Shown piece by piece: positions 15,461-22,906 of a stretch of 35,702 bases of DNA; the stretch's first letter is position 1, and every line of letters starts with the position of its first letter. The translations under genes and the position numbers were made by a program. The notes beneath the pieces are model-generated. The model ran no database searches and was not told the DNA's origin. It saw nothing but the letters and a program-made list of their open reading frames with translations. This DNA comes from JBCBEX01 sp038528235 (GTDB lineage: Bacteria; Bacteroidota; Rhodothermia; Rhodothermales; Rubricoccaceae), in the NCBI GenBank assembly GCA_038528235.1, contig JBCBEX010000041.1, forward strand, positions 1-35,702, read 5' to 3'.

Positions 15461-18412
15461 TCAGAAGTTGAGCCGGAGGCCGAGATCGCCGGTGACGCCG
15501 AAGAGGCGGTCCGAGACGATCTCGCCCGTCGAGCGCGCGTCGATCTCGCGCTCGTTGAGCAGGTTGTTGAGGCTCCCGACGAGCCGGAGACGACGCCCGA
15601 TCGGGGTCGGGATTTCCTGGGTCACCTGCACGTCCAGGAAGACGAACGTCTGGGTGAGGTCGTCAATGGGAAGCTGCTCGGAGGCGTTGATCGCGAGCGT
15701 CTCCGGGTCTACGTCCTCGAAGGTGAACGTGTAGTTCGGAGTCGGGACGAGGACGAGGAACTCGCTCTGGGCATTGAGCGAGAGGCGGCCCGAGAACCCA
15801 CCGCGCTCGTAGCCGAGTGACACGTTGGTCACGTGGGGTGACTGGCCCGGCAGCCGGTCCGTCCGCGTCCCTTCGCGGTAGATGATCTGGAACAGCTCGT
15901 TGTAGCGCTCCGGGATCTGCAGCGGATACTCCGCCTCGGACACGGAATAGGCGTAGTTCGCGTTGAGCAGTAAGCCCGACAACACACCGGGCAGGAACGT
16001 GAAGTTGACCTGCGCCTCCAGTTCGACCCCGTAGATCGTGGCCGCGTTGCCGTTGACCGTCTCGAAGACTTGGTAGCCGAGCGTCGCCTCGTCTTCGGTT
16101 TCGCGGAAGGTCGTGTCGTAGAAGAAGTCGTCGAGCCGCTTGTAGAACGCGCCGACGGAGAACAGGCCGTAAGGGCTCTGCTGACTCACGGACAGGTCGT
16201 AGTTCCAGGCCGTCGTCGGGCGCACGTCTGGGTTGCCCCGCTCGACGGAGTCGTCGTTGTCGTTGACGTTCTCGCGGAAGACGAGGTCGAGGTAGTCGGG
16301 TCGGGCGAGGGTGCGTGTGGCTGCTGCGCGGACGTCGAAACCCCACGGAAGCCGAACGCGCGAGACGACTTGCGGGAAGAAGAGGCCGTAGGAGGCCGTG
16401 CCGCTCGTGTCGCGCAACGCGGCGTCGGGGTTGCTCTGAAACTGCTGCGAGATGCCGGGGATGAGGTCGCCGACGCGTCCTGTGTAGGCTGTACGTGTGT
16501 GCTCGTAGCGCACACCACCCACCACGAGCAGCGGTCCGGCGTTGACTTCGGCGAGGGCATAGCCTGCGCTCACGTCCTCGGAAGCCGTGAAGTCGTTGCG
16601 GTCGAAGAATGGATTGGCGACATACTGGTCCGCATAGCCGCTGTCTATCGCCTGGAGCATGTCGAGGTCGATCTCTTCGAAGAGGTCGAGGCGCCCGTCG
16701 AGCACCGGCTGTGAGTCCACGTCCGCGTTGATGAACGGATCGAGCGCAAGCCCGCCCGCATTGATGGGAAGCCCTTCGAGGCGCGCAATCTCATTGAGCG
16801 GCAGCGCGTCGATCTCATCAATCTCGTTGTTCAGCAATTCCAGACGCGTGTCATCCTGGACCCGCTCTTTGCCTCGAAACTTGCCGCCGGCTCGGAATTC
16901 GATGGACGCCCCGCCGATCCGAAGCGGATACAACAGATCCATACTCGCGGTGACATCGCGATCGTCCGAGGACGTCCGGGAGGCCCGCCACGTGTTCAGA
17001 AACGCATCGCCCACGGAGAGTAGCGACCCCTGATTGAGCTCGTCGATGGGGATCGTCTCCGCGTTCGGCGGGAGGATGTTTCGCTGCTCGCCGTCCTCGT
17101 CCGTAAACACGGTCTGGCGGAAGCGCACCTCGAAGCCGTCGGGGGTCCGGTTGCGAGCTTGCGAGAGCGATGCGTTGTACGTTAACCCGAAGCCACCGAG
17201 GCTTGCGAAGACGTGCTGGCCACGTAGCCCTACGGTCACGAGGTCGATAGTCCGCTGGCGGGTTCGAAACTGCCGCTCGGCGTCGGCCTCAGTCGTCCGG
17301 TAGCGGATGCGGCGACGGATGTCCTCGCGGTCGGTGCGAGAGTAGAGGCTGCGTACCTGGAGATCGCCGCTCTCGCCTAGGTCATAGTCGAGCGTGAGGC
17401 CCACCCCGTAGCGGTCCCGCACCTCGTCGATGGCCTGGACGATGGCAGAGCTTCGCTGTGGCTCCTGGATGTCCCGGTAATCGTTCACGAAGCCGTCGCT
17501 GGAGCGGTCGGCCCGCTGGACGTTCGCGGTCAGGATGGCGCCCAGGCGCTCGCCGAAGAAGCGGTTCGAGAGGGTGCCATTGATGCGCACGTTCTCGAAG
17601 GTGTTACGCAGGTCGCTGTAGCCTCCTTGGAGGCGCACGTCGCCGCGCCAGCCTGGCCGTGCGTTCGCCACCACGAGGTTGACCGTGCCGCCGATGGCAT
17701 CGGCGTCCTTGTCGGGCGTGAGCGCCTTGAAGAGTTCGATGCCCGCGAGCAGGTCGGCTGAGATGAGCGAGAGGTCCACGGATCGGTCCCTCCCATCGGT
17801 ACCGGGAATGCGTTCGCCGTTGATGGTCACCGACGAGAGCGCCGGGTTGAGGCCACGCACCTGCACCTTGGCCCCCTCGCCGCCGTCGCGCTGCACCGAG
17901 ACGCCCGAAAGCCGCCCAACACTCTCGGCTGCGTTCTGGTCGGGCAATTCACGGATCCGGTCCTGCGACACCACATTGACGATGGTGTTGGACCTGCGCT
18001 GCTGGTTGATGGCCGCGAGTTGCCCTTCGAGTTGGGCCGTCACCTCGACGCCGTCCCCCAGAATGGCGAGGGGCGCCAGCACGAAGTCGAGTTGGGCCGA
18101 GGCGCCGGCCGGGATCTCTACAGAGAGGGTGTCTGTCCGGTGGCCGAGAAAGGTCGCTGCAAAGCGCTGCGTCCCGGCTGGGACCCGGGCGATGCGGTAG
18201 TTCCCGTCAAAGTCGGTCGCGCCTCCGATGGTGGTACCAACCAGAATCACGTTCGCCCCAACGAGGACCTCGCCGGTCTCTGCGTCGGTGACGGTGCCCG
18301 CGACGGTGCCGGACTGAGCGAACAAACTCGGGGCCGCGAACAGCGCCAGCAGGGATACGCTGCGGAGCAGGAGCGACGCCGCGGCTGGGGGAGCGAGCCG
18401 GAAGCGCTTCAT
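15461..18412 (-). CDS. TonB-dependent outer-membrane receptor
   Basis: The protein has 983 residues. After a signal peptide (ending LFAQ) come a carboxypeptidase-regulatory-like domain (about 35-110, GTVTDAETGEVLVGANV), a plug (RELPDQNAAESVGRLSGV, VQVRGLNPALSSVTINGERIPG, ALTPDKDADAIGGTV) and a large beta-barrel ending in aromatic LRLNF. This is the style of oligosaccharide receptors such as those common in Xanthomonas and Caulobacter. It is not a classical SusC, and no SusD gene is next to it. Its likely job is energised import of oligo-uronates into the periplasm. It is the first gene of the left arm. A TTAAACGATTAA operator lies 7 bases upstream of the start codon, so the local LacI protein probably controls it. 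The first codons also contain the palindrome GAAGCGCTTC. Confidence 0.94.
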   Translation of the reverse strand: MKRFRLAPPAAASLLLRSVSLLALFAAPSLFAQSGTVAGTVTDAETGEVLVGANVILVGTTIGGATDFDGNYRIARVPAGTQRFAATFLGHRTDTLSVEIPAGASAQLDFVLAPLAILGDGVEVTAQLEGQLAAINQQRRSNTIVNVVSQDRIRELPDQNAAESVGRLSGVSVQRDGGEGAKVQVRGLNPALSSVTINGERIPGTDGRDRSVDLSLISADLLAGIELFKALTPDKDADAIGGTVNLVVANARPGWRGDVRLQGGYSDLRNTFENVRINGTLSNRFFGERLGAILTANVQRADRSSDGFVNDYRDIQEPQRSSAIVQAIDEVRDRYGVGLTLDYDLGESGDLQVRSLYSRTDREDIRRRIRYRTTEADAERQFRTRQRTIDLVTVGLRGQHVFASLGGFGLTYNASLSQARNRTPDGFEVRFRQTVFTDEDGEQRNILPPNAETIPIDELNQGSLLSVGDAFLNTWRASRTSSDDRDVTASMDLLYPLRIGGASIEFRAGGKFRGKERVQDDTRLELLNNEIDEIDALPLNEIARLEGLPINAGGLALDPFINADVDSQPVLDGRLDLFEEIDLDMLQAIDSGYADQYVANPFFDRNDFTASEDVSAGYALAEVNAGPLLVVGGVRYEHTRTAYTGRVGDLIPGISQQFQSNPDAALRDTSGTASYGLFFPQVVSRVRLPWGFDVRAAATRTLARPDYLDLVFRENVNDNDDSVERGNPDVRPTTAWNYDLSVSQQSPYGLFSVGAFYKRLDDFFYDTTFRETEDEATLGYQVFETVNGNAATIYGVELEAQVNFTFLPGVLSGLLLNANYAYSVSEAEYPLQIPERYNELFQIIYREGTRTDRLPGQSPHVTNVSLGYERGGFSGRLSLNAQSEFLVLVPTPNYTFTFEDVDPETLAINASEQLPIDDLTQTFVFLDVQVTQEIPTPIGRRLRLVGSLNNLLNEREIDARSTGEIVSDRLFGVTGDLGLRLNF

Positions 18413-18419
18413 GGCAAGG

Positions 18420-18431
18420 TTAAACGATTAA
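18420..18431 (-). promoter_or_regulatory. LacI-type operator upstream of the TonB receptor gene
   Basis: TTAAACGATTAA (TTAATCGTTTAA on the minus strand) is one base from a perfect palindrome. It lies 7 bases upstream of the receptor ATG, in the 63-base gap after lacI. The minus-strand 12-mer equals the core of the site upstream of lacI. Confidence 0.75.
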
Positions 18432-18475
18432 GTTGTTTTGGAAAAGCCATTTCCTGGAGCGTGGAGGACGGAGCG

Positions 18476-19519
18476 CTAGCTGATGACCGGCGCAGGCGCC
18501 AGCGAGGAGCTGCGTACCTGGAGCGTGGCCTCGAACGTGCGCCGGACAGCGTCGTAGCCCGGCCCGTGCTCGATGTGCGCGCGGAGGAGTTCGTGGGCCG
18601 CACGGCCGAGCCGACGCTTGGGCATCGCCATGGTGCTCAGCGGTGGCGCAACGAGAGCCGAGACGGGGATGTCGTCAAAGCCGATCAGGGCGACATCGTC
18701 GGGGATGCGGAGGCCCATCTGGTGGAGCGCGTGCATTGCGCCGAGGGCCATCATGTCGTTGGCGACGAACACGGCATCGGGGCGCTCTGGGCGACTGAGT
18801 AGGTCGCGCATGGCGGTGGCCCCACTCTCGTAGCGGAACGTGCCGCGGGCGACCCAGTCGTCGCTGGACGGGAGGCCGGCGTTGTCAAGGGCACGCCGCC
18901 ACCCGGCCGTGCGCGTGGCGCGGCCGTAGGTCATGCTACCCGCGCCCTCCTCCGGCCCTGCGATGAGCGCGATCCGGCGAAATCCCTGCTCGACGAGGTG
19001 GGTGGTCGCGTCATAGGCCCCCTGTTCCGAGTCCACGAGCAGGCAGCTCACGCGGTCAATGGTGTAGTCGCGTTCGATGGCGACGACCGGGACGTGGCTG
19101 CGGCGGCGGAGGTAGCTCGCCAGCGAGGCCTCGCGCACCGAGTCGCCGATGATGACCAGCCCGTCGACCTGCTGCTCGATCAGCATGTCGAGGTGGGCGT
19201 CGCCAAGGTCGAAGCGGTGGTCGGCGTCGCAGAGGAAGAGGTTGCGGTCGGTCTCCTGGAGCGCGTGGGAGAGCCCGCGGATGACCTCCGTAAAGAAAGG
19301 GTTGGTGATGTCCGAGACGATGGCCCCGACGGCGTAGGCCTCCTTCGTCTTGAGGCTGCGCGCGACGCGGTTCGGGCGGTAGCCCAGTTCGGCGATGGCC
19401 CGGCGGACCCGAGCGCGGGTGGCGTCCGTGACCCAGTCGGCGTCGTTGACGACCGCGCTCACCGTGGCGACGGACACTCCTGCGTGAGCGGCTACGTCTT
19501 TGATGGTGACCTTGGGCAT
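18476..19519 (-). CDS. LacI-family transcriptional regulator
   Basis: The 347-residue protein has the family's N-terminal helix-turn-helix (IKDVAAHAGVSVATVS, residues 6-21) and hinge helix (RPNRVARSLKT), followed by a periplasmic-binding-protein-like effector domain (AVGAIVSDITNPFFTEVIRGL, GLVIIGD, RIALIAGPEEG, DAVFVANDMMALGA). Numbering aligns directly with E. coli LacI. The specificity positions 17/18 are Val/Ala, and position 22, usually Arg, is Ala. It probably represses the receptor operon and the dctPQM-kdgK operon until a uronate or pathway intermediate such as KDG binds. The effector is inferred from context only. It is transcribed in the same direction as the receptor gene and divergently from dctP. 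A TTAA-nCGn-TTAA site upstream suggests autoregulation. Confidence 0.94.
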   Translation of the reverse strand: MPKVTIKDVAAHAGVSVATVSAVVNDADWVTDATRARVRRAIAELGYRPNRVARSLKTKEAYAVGAIVSDITNPFFTEVIRGLSHALQETDRNLFLCDADHRFDLGDAHLDMLIEQQVDGLVIIGDSVREASLASYLRRRSHVPVVAIERDYTIDRVSCLLVDSEQGAYDATTHLVEQGFRRIALIAGPEEGAGSMTYGRATRTAGWRRALDNAGLPSSDDWVARGTFRYESGATAMRDLLSRPERPDAVFVANDMMALGAMHALHQMGLRIPDDVALIGFDDIPVSALVAPPLSTMAMPKRRLGRAAHELLRAHIEHGPGYDAVRRTFEATLQVRSSSLAPAPVIS

Positions 19520-19574
19520 CGGCGCGAGTACTGGAAAAGGAGCAGAGAGACGTGTCTGTCGGAAGCGCTCTTAT

Positions 19575-19586
19575 GGAAGCGTTTCC
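19575..19586. promoter_or_regulatory. Second-class LacI-family-like palindrome GGAAGCGTTTCC
   Basis: GGAAGCGTTTCC has a perfect outer GGAA...TTCC and a central CG, like other LacI-family operators, but differs from the TTAAACGTTTAA class in its outer bases. It lies 56 bases upstream of lacI. A related sequence, AAAGCGCTTCC, lies at 19708-19718, and GGAAGCGCTC at 19561-19570. It could bind a second regulator. Confidence 0.4.
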
Positions 19587-19595
19587 GATAAGAAT

Positions 19596-19613
19596 AGGTT
19601 AATCGTTTAACCT
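19596..19613. promoter_or_regulatory. LacI-type operator upstream of lacI
   Basis: AGGTTAATCGTTTAACCT is an 18-bp palindrome with one mismatched pair. Its core TTAATCGTTTAA is the same as the receptor-gene operator. It lies 76 bases upstream of the lacI start and about 180 upstream of dctP, suited to autoregulation or looping with the site at 19753. Confidence 0.75.
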
Positions 19614-19752
19614 CGTCAAGCGAAAAGTGCGGCCTGACCAAAAATGGCGTATCCAGGCGCATGAGGACCATCATTACTCTTTGGAAGGTCTTTTCCGTGT
19701 TCTGAGCAAAGCGCTTCCGATTTTACTTGACTCAGATCATTCTATAGTTTTA

Positions 19753-19766
19753 CTTAAACGTTTAAG
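19753..19766 (+). promoter_or_regulatory. LacI-type operator upstream of dctP
   Basis: CTTAAACGTTTAAG is a perfect 14-bp palindrome, the longest copy of this site in the window. It follows TAGTTTTA (19745-19752), a possible -7 element of TAnnTTTG type, and lies 28 bases before the proposed dctP start. Repressor bound here would cover the expected transcription start. Confidence 0.82.
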
Positions 19767-19794
19767 CAACTACCTCCTTTCGCTTCTGTGTCTC

Positions 19795-20913
19795 GTGCCC
19801 CGTCCTTCCCACCGCGCTACCTGTCCGTGTGCCGTACAGGGCTCAGCCCTAGTTCGGCTGCTGGCGGTCCCCGCACTCGTGGTGCTCTTCGCCCTCGCGG
19901 GGTGCACTGCGACTTCGGACTCTGGAAGCACGACCACCGTCCTGCGCCTCGGCCACGGCCTCGACACTGCCCACCCCGTCCACCAGGGCATGGTCCACAT
20001 GGCAGAGCGCCTCGCCGTGCTCTCGGGCGGCACGATGCGCATCGACCTCTACCCGAGCCAACAGCTCGGCACCGAGCGCGAAAATCTCGAACTCCTCCAG
20101 ATCGGCAGCCTCGCCATGACGAAGGTGTCGGCGAGCATCCTGGAGAACTTCGCGCCGTCGTTCGAAATCCTCACGCTCCCCTACCTCTTCCGCGACGAGG
20201 CTCACATCTGGGCGACCCTGAACGGCGAGATCGGCCAGGCCATGCTCGCCAGCACGGAGCCCTACCGCCTGCGCGGGCTGACCTACTACGACGCGGGCGC
20301 GCGTAGCTTCTACACGGTAGATCGCCCCGTATTGTCCCCCGCCGACCTCGACGGCATGAAGATCCGGGTGCAAGAGAGTCAGACGGCGATGCGCATGGTG
20401 GATGCCCTCGGCGGCAGCCCAACGCCGATCTCCTGGGGCGAGCTATACACTGCGCTCCAGCAGGGCGTCGTCGACGGGGCCGAGAACAACCCACCGAGCT
20501 ACTATCTCTCGCGCCACTACGAGGTCGCGCCCTACTTCGCGCTCGACGAGCACACCGCCGTGCCCGACGTGCTCGTGATCGGCACGCCGACGTGGGAGCG
20601 GCTCTCGGAGCAGCAGCGCGCGTGGCTCCAGCAGGCCGCGCGGGAGTCGACCGAGCGCCAACGCGAACTATGGCGGGCGGCCTCGGACGAGGCCCTCGCG
20701 GCGGTTCAGGAAGCGGACGTAGAGGTGATCGAGGTGGACAAGACCCCCTTCCGCGCGCGCGTAGCGGCCATGCTCGACGCCTACGACGACCAGCCCGAGT
20801 TGGCCGCGCTCATCGCCCAAATCCAGGCCGTTGAGACCCCAACCGTGGCTGATGCTTCTCCTCCCAGCGACACCGTCGGCCCCGACTCGCTCTCTGCCCC
20901 CGCGACGCCATGA
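19795..20913 (+). CDS. dctP: TRAP transporter substrate-binding lipoprotein DctP
   Basis: The predicted 372 residues start at GTG 19795. This start places the gene after the operator and gives a lipoprotein signal ending LFALAGC (Cys37). In-frame ATG 19627 would translate through the whole control region and is unlikely. DctP-family features follow: LRLGHGLDTAHPVHQGM, the SGGTMRIDLYPSQQLGTE block, LTLPYLFRDEAHIW, the DLDGMKIRVQES segment around the conserved Arg, and LQQGVVDGAENNPPSYY. DctP proteins bind organic acids, and several bind hexuronates, which fits the catabolic genes downstream. The stop overlaps the dctQ start (ATGA). The protein ends in a Pro/Ser/Thr-rich tail of about 25 residues that looks unstructured. 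It is the first gene of the right arm and probably LacI-controlled. Confidence 0.93.
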   Translation: MPRPSHRATCPCAVQGSALVRLLAVPALVVLFALAGCTATSDSGSTTTVLRLGHGLDTAHPVHQGMVHMAERLAVLSGGTMRIDLYPSQQLGTERENLELLQIGSLAMTKVSASILENFAPSFEILTLPYLFRDEAHIWATLNGEIGQAMLASTEPYRLRGLTYYDAGARSFYTVDRPVLSPADLDGMKIRVQESQTAMRMVDALGGSPTPISWGELYTALQQGVVDGAENNPPSYYLSRHYEVAPYFALDEHTAVPDVLVIGTPTWERLSEQQRAWLQQAARESTERQRELWRAASDEALAAVQEADVEVIEVDKTPFRARVAAMLDAYDDQPELAALIAQIQAVETPTVADASPPSDTVGPDSLSAPATP

Positions 20914-21494
20914 CGACGCCCTCCTCTCCTCAGTCTGCGGGCGCGTCATCCCCGGAGTCCGCCGCTCCCGCTCTCCAGGCGCCAAATGCCCATGGCCGCG
21001 TCCGCGCGCTCGTGGACCGCGTGCTCGGCGGGGCGCTGGTCGTGCTCATGGGGGCGAGCGTCGTCAACGTGCTCTGGCAGGTCGGGACCCGGTTCGCCGC
21101 GCCCTACGTGCCGGGCCTCCAGCCGTCGAGCTTTACCGACGAGTTGGCCCGCTTCCTCCTGATCTGGGTCGGGCTGCTGGGGGCCGCCTACGCCTCGGGC
21201 CAGCGGATGCACCTGGCCATCGACCTGCTGCCGCGCGCCTTGAAGGGGTCGAGCCAAACGCTGCTCGCCCTCGTCATTCAGGGGTTTGTGCTCGTGTTTG
21301 CGCTCGCGGCCCTCGTGGCCGGGGGCAGCGCGCTCGTGAGCCTCTCGTTCGAGTTGGGGCAGACCTCGCCGTCGCTCGGGATCCCGCTCGGCGTGATCTA
21401 CGCCGTCGTGCCCCTCACCGGTCTGCTGATCGCCTTCTACGCAGCGGATGAAGTTAGACGTTTGAAGTCAGAAGTAGGAAGTGATGAGCCGTAG
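20910..21494 (+). CDS. dctQ: TRAP transporter small membrane subunit DctQ
   Basis: The protein has 194 residues with four hydrophobic segments (about 38-58, 82-98, 118-142, 155-175), as expected for the small TRAP subunit. SSFTDELARFLLIWVGLLGA followed by GQRMHLAIDLLP is the typical DctQ signature. A Ser/Pro/Ala-rich N-terminus of about 28 residues precedes the first segment. The ATG overlaps the dctP stop by four bases, which suggests coupled translation. The last codons (KSEVGSDEP) lie in one arm of a 16-base inverted repeat spanning the dctQ-dctM junction, so the C-terminal tail may have been shaped by a small repeat rather than by function. It pairs with DctM in the inner membrane. Confidence 0.93.
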   Translation: MTTPSSPQSAGASSPESAAPALQAPNAHGRVRALVDRVLGGALVVLMGASVVNVLWQVGTRFAAPYVPGLQPSSFTDELARFLLIWVGLLGAAYASGQRMHLAIDLLPRALKGSSQTLLALVIQGFVLVFALAALVAGGSALVSLSFELGQTSPSLGIPLGVIYAVVPLTGLLIAFYAADEVRRLKSEVGSDEP

Positions 21495-21553
21495 GGCACT
21501 TTCCCTCACGCTCCAACCTCCCCCTCTCTTTCTCCCAACTTCTGACTTCAAAC
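21460..21553 (+). repeat. 16-bp inverted repeat across the dctQ-dctM junction
   Basis: GTTTGAAGTCAGAAGT (21460-21475) and its exact reverse complement (21538-21553) flank the dctQ stop codon, separated by 62 bases. The second arm lies 21 bases before the dctM ATG. In RNA the arms could form a stem that affects dctM translation or message stability. Confidence 0.75.
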
Positions 21554-21574
21554 TTCCCCCTTTTCACTTTCACC

Positions 21575-22867
21575 ATGGAGCTGTTCGACATCGCCTTACT
21601 GGCCGGGTCCTTCTTCGGGCTGCTCGCGCTCGGGGTGCCGGTGGCCTACGCCATCGGGCTCGCGACGGGCGTGACGCTGCTCGCGAACATGCCCGCCGAG
21701 CCTGCGCTCGCGACGGTCGCGCAGCGGATGGCGACCGGCCTCGACAGCTTCACGCTGCTCGCGATCCCGTTCTTCATCCTCGCCGGGCAGCTTATGAACA
21801 AGGGCGGCATCGCCGCGCGGCTCATCGACGCGGCCAAGGCCGTCGTAGGGGCGCTGCCGGGCGGGCTCGCTTTCGTCAACATCGTCAGTTCGATGCTCTT
21901 CGGCGCGATCTCGGGGAGCGCCGTCGCCGCTGCGAGCGCCATCGGGACCTCGCTCGGGCCCCGTATGGAAGCCGAGGGCTACGACCGCGACTACGCCGCC
22001 GCGGTCAACATCACCGCCGCCACGACGGGCCTCATCATCCCGCCCTCGAACGTCCTCATCGTCTACTCGCTCGCCTCGGGTGGCGTCTCCATCGCGGCGC
22101 TCTTCCTCGCAGGCTACGTCCCCGGCCTCGTTGTCGGGGGCCTGCTGATGGCCGTGGCTGCGGCGATTGCGATGAAGCGCGGCTACCCGACCGATGCGCG
22201 GCTGCCGCTCGCTGCCGTGGCGCGGGCGTTCTGGCGCGCGGTGCCGAGCTTGCTGCTGCTGGTCGTCGTGATCGGCGGGATCGTGGGGGGGCTCTTCACC
22301 GCGACCGAGGCCGCCGCCGTGGCCGTCGTCTACGCGCTCGCGCTCGCCTTCGCCTACCGCGAGGTCGGCTGGCGGGACCTCCCCCAGATTCTCCTCGACG
22401 CGGCCTCCACGACCGCCGTGGTGATCCTCCTCATAGCGACGAGCCTCGCGATGAGTTGGGCGATGGCCTACGTCAACCTCCCGCAGGGCGTCACGGCCGC
22501 GCTCGCGGCGGTCGAGAGCCCGCTCGCGGTGCTGCTCTTCATCAACGTGGTGCTGCTCGTCGTCGGCGTGTTCATGGACATGACGCCCGCCATCCTCATC
22601 TTCACGCCCATCTTCCTCCCGGTGGTGGTCGAGCTTGGCATCGACCCGACGCACTTCGGGATCATCATGGTGCTCAACCTCTGCATCGGGCTGTGCACGC
22701 CGCCGGTGGGGTCGGTGCTGTTCGTGGGCGTGGGCGTCGCGGACACGACCATCGCAGCCGTGGTGCGCCCCCTCCTCCCGCTTTTCCTGGCGATGCTCGT
22801 CGCACTCGTGATCGTAACGGCCTTCCCGCAGCTCTCGCTTTGGTTGCCCGGCCTTTTCGGCTTCTGA
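21575..22867 (+). CDS. dctM: TRAP transporter large permease subunit DctM
   Basis: The 430-residue protein is highly hydrophobic, with about twelve membrane segments. Family signatures include GSFFGLLALGVPVAYAIGL at the N-terminus, LDSFTLLAIPFFILAGQLMN, FGAISGSAVAAASAIGT, TTGLIIPPSNVLIVYSLASG, FMDMTPAILIFTPIFLPVV and LNLCIGLCTPPVGSVLFVG. It forms the sodium-driven translocation channel with DctQ, while DctP delivers the substrate, most likely a hexuronate judging by the neighbours. Start ATG 21575 follows a C/T-rich leader of about 60 bases without a Shine-Dalgarno sequence. Its TGA stop is directly followed by the leader of the next gene, an enolase-superfamily protein. Confidence 0.95.
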   Translation: MELFDIALLAGSFFGLLALGVPVAYAIGLATGVTLLANMPAEPALATVAQRMATGLDSFTLLAIPFFILAGQLMNKGGIAARLIDAAKAVVGALPGGLAFVNIVSSMLFGAISGSAVAAASAIGTSLGPRMEAEGYDRDYAAAVNITAATTGLIIPPSNVLIVYSLASGGVSIAALFLAGYVPGLVVGGLLMAVAAAIAMKRGYPTDARLPLAAVARAFWRAVPSLLLLVVVIGGIVGGLFTATEAAAVAVVYALALAFAYREVGWRDLPQILLDAASTTAVVILLIATSLAMSWAMAYVNLPQGVTAALAAVESPLAVLLFINVVLLVVGVFMDMTPAILIFTPIFLPVVVELGIDPTHFGIIMVLNLCIGLCTPPVGSVLFVGVGVADTTIAAVVRPLLPLFLAMLVALVIVTAFPQLSLWLPGLFGF

Positions 22868-22906
22868 TTGCTGGCCCGCTCCGTCTCACCAATTCCCGAT
22901 CACGCC

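Noticed and set aside
19627..19794. Upstream ATG for dctP at 19627
   Set aside because: The added 56 residues would translate the AT-rich control region with its operators, and the lipoprotein signal fits GTG 19795.
21596..22654. Long minus-strand frame antisense to dctM
   Set aside because: It is a charged, low-complexity shadow without motifs.
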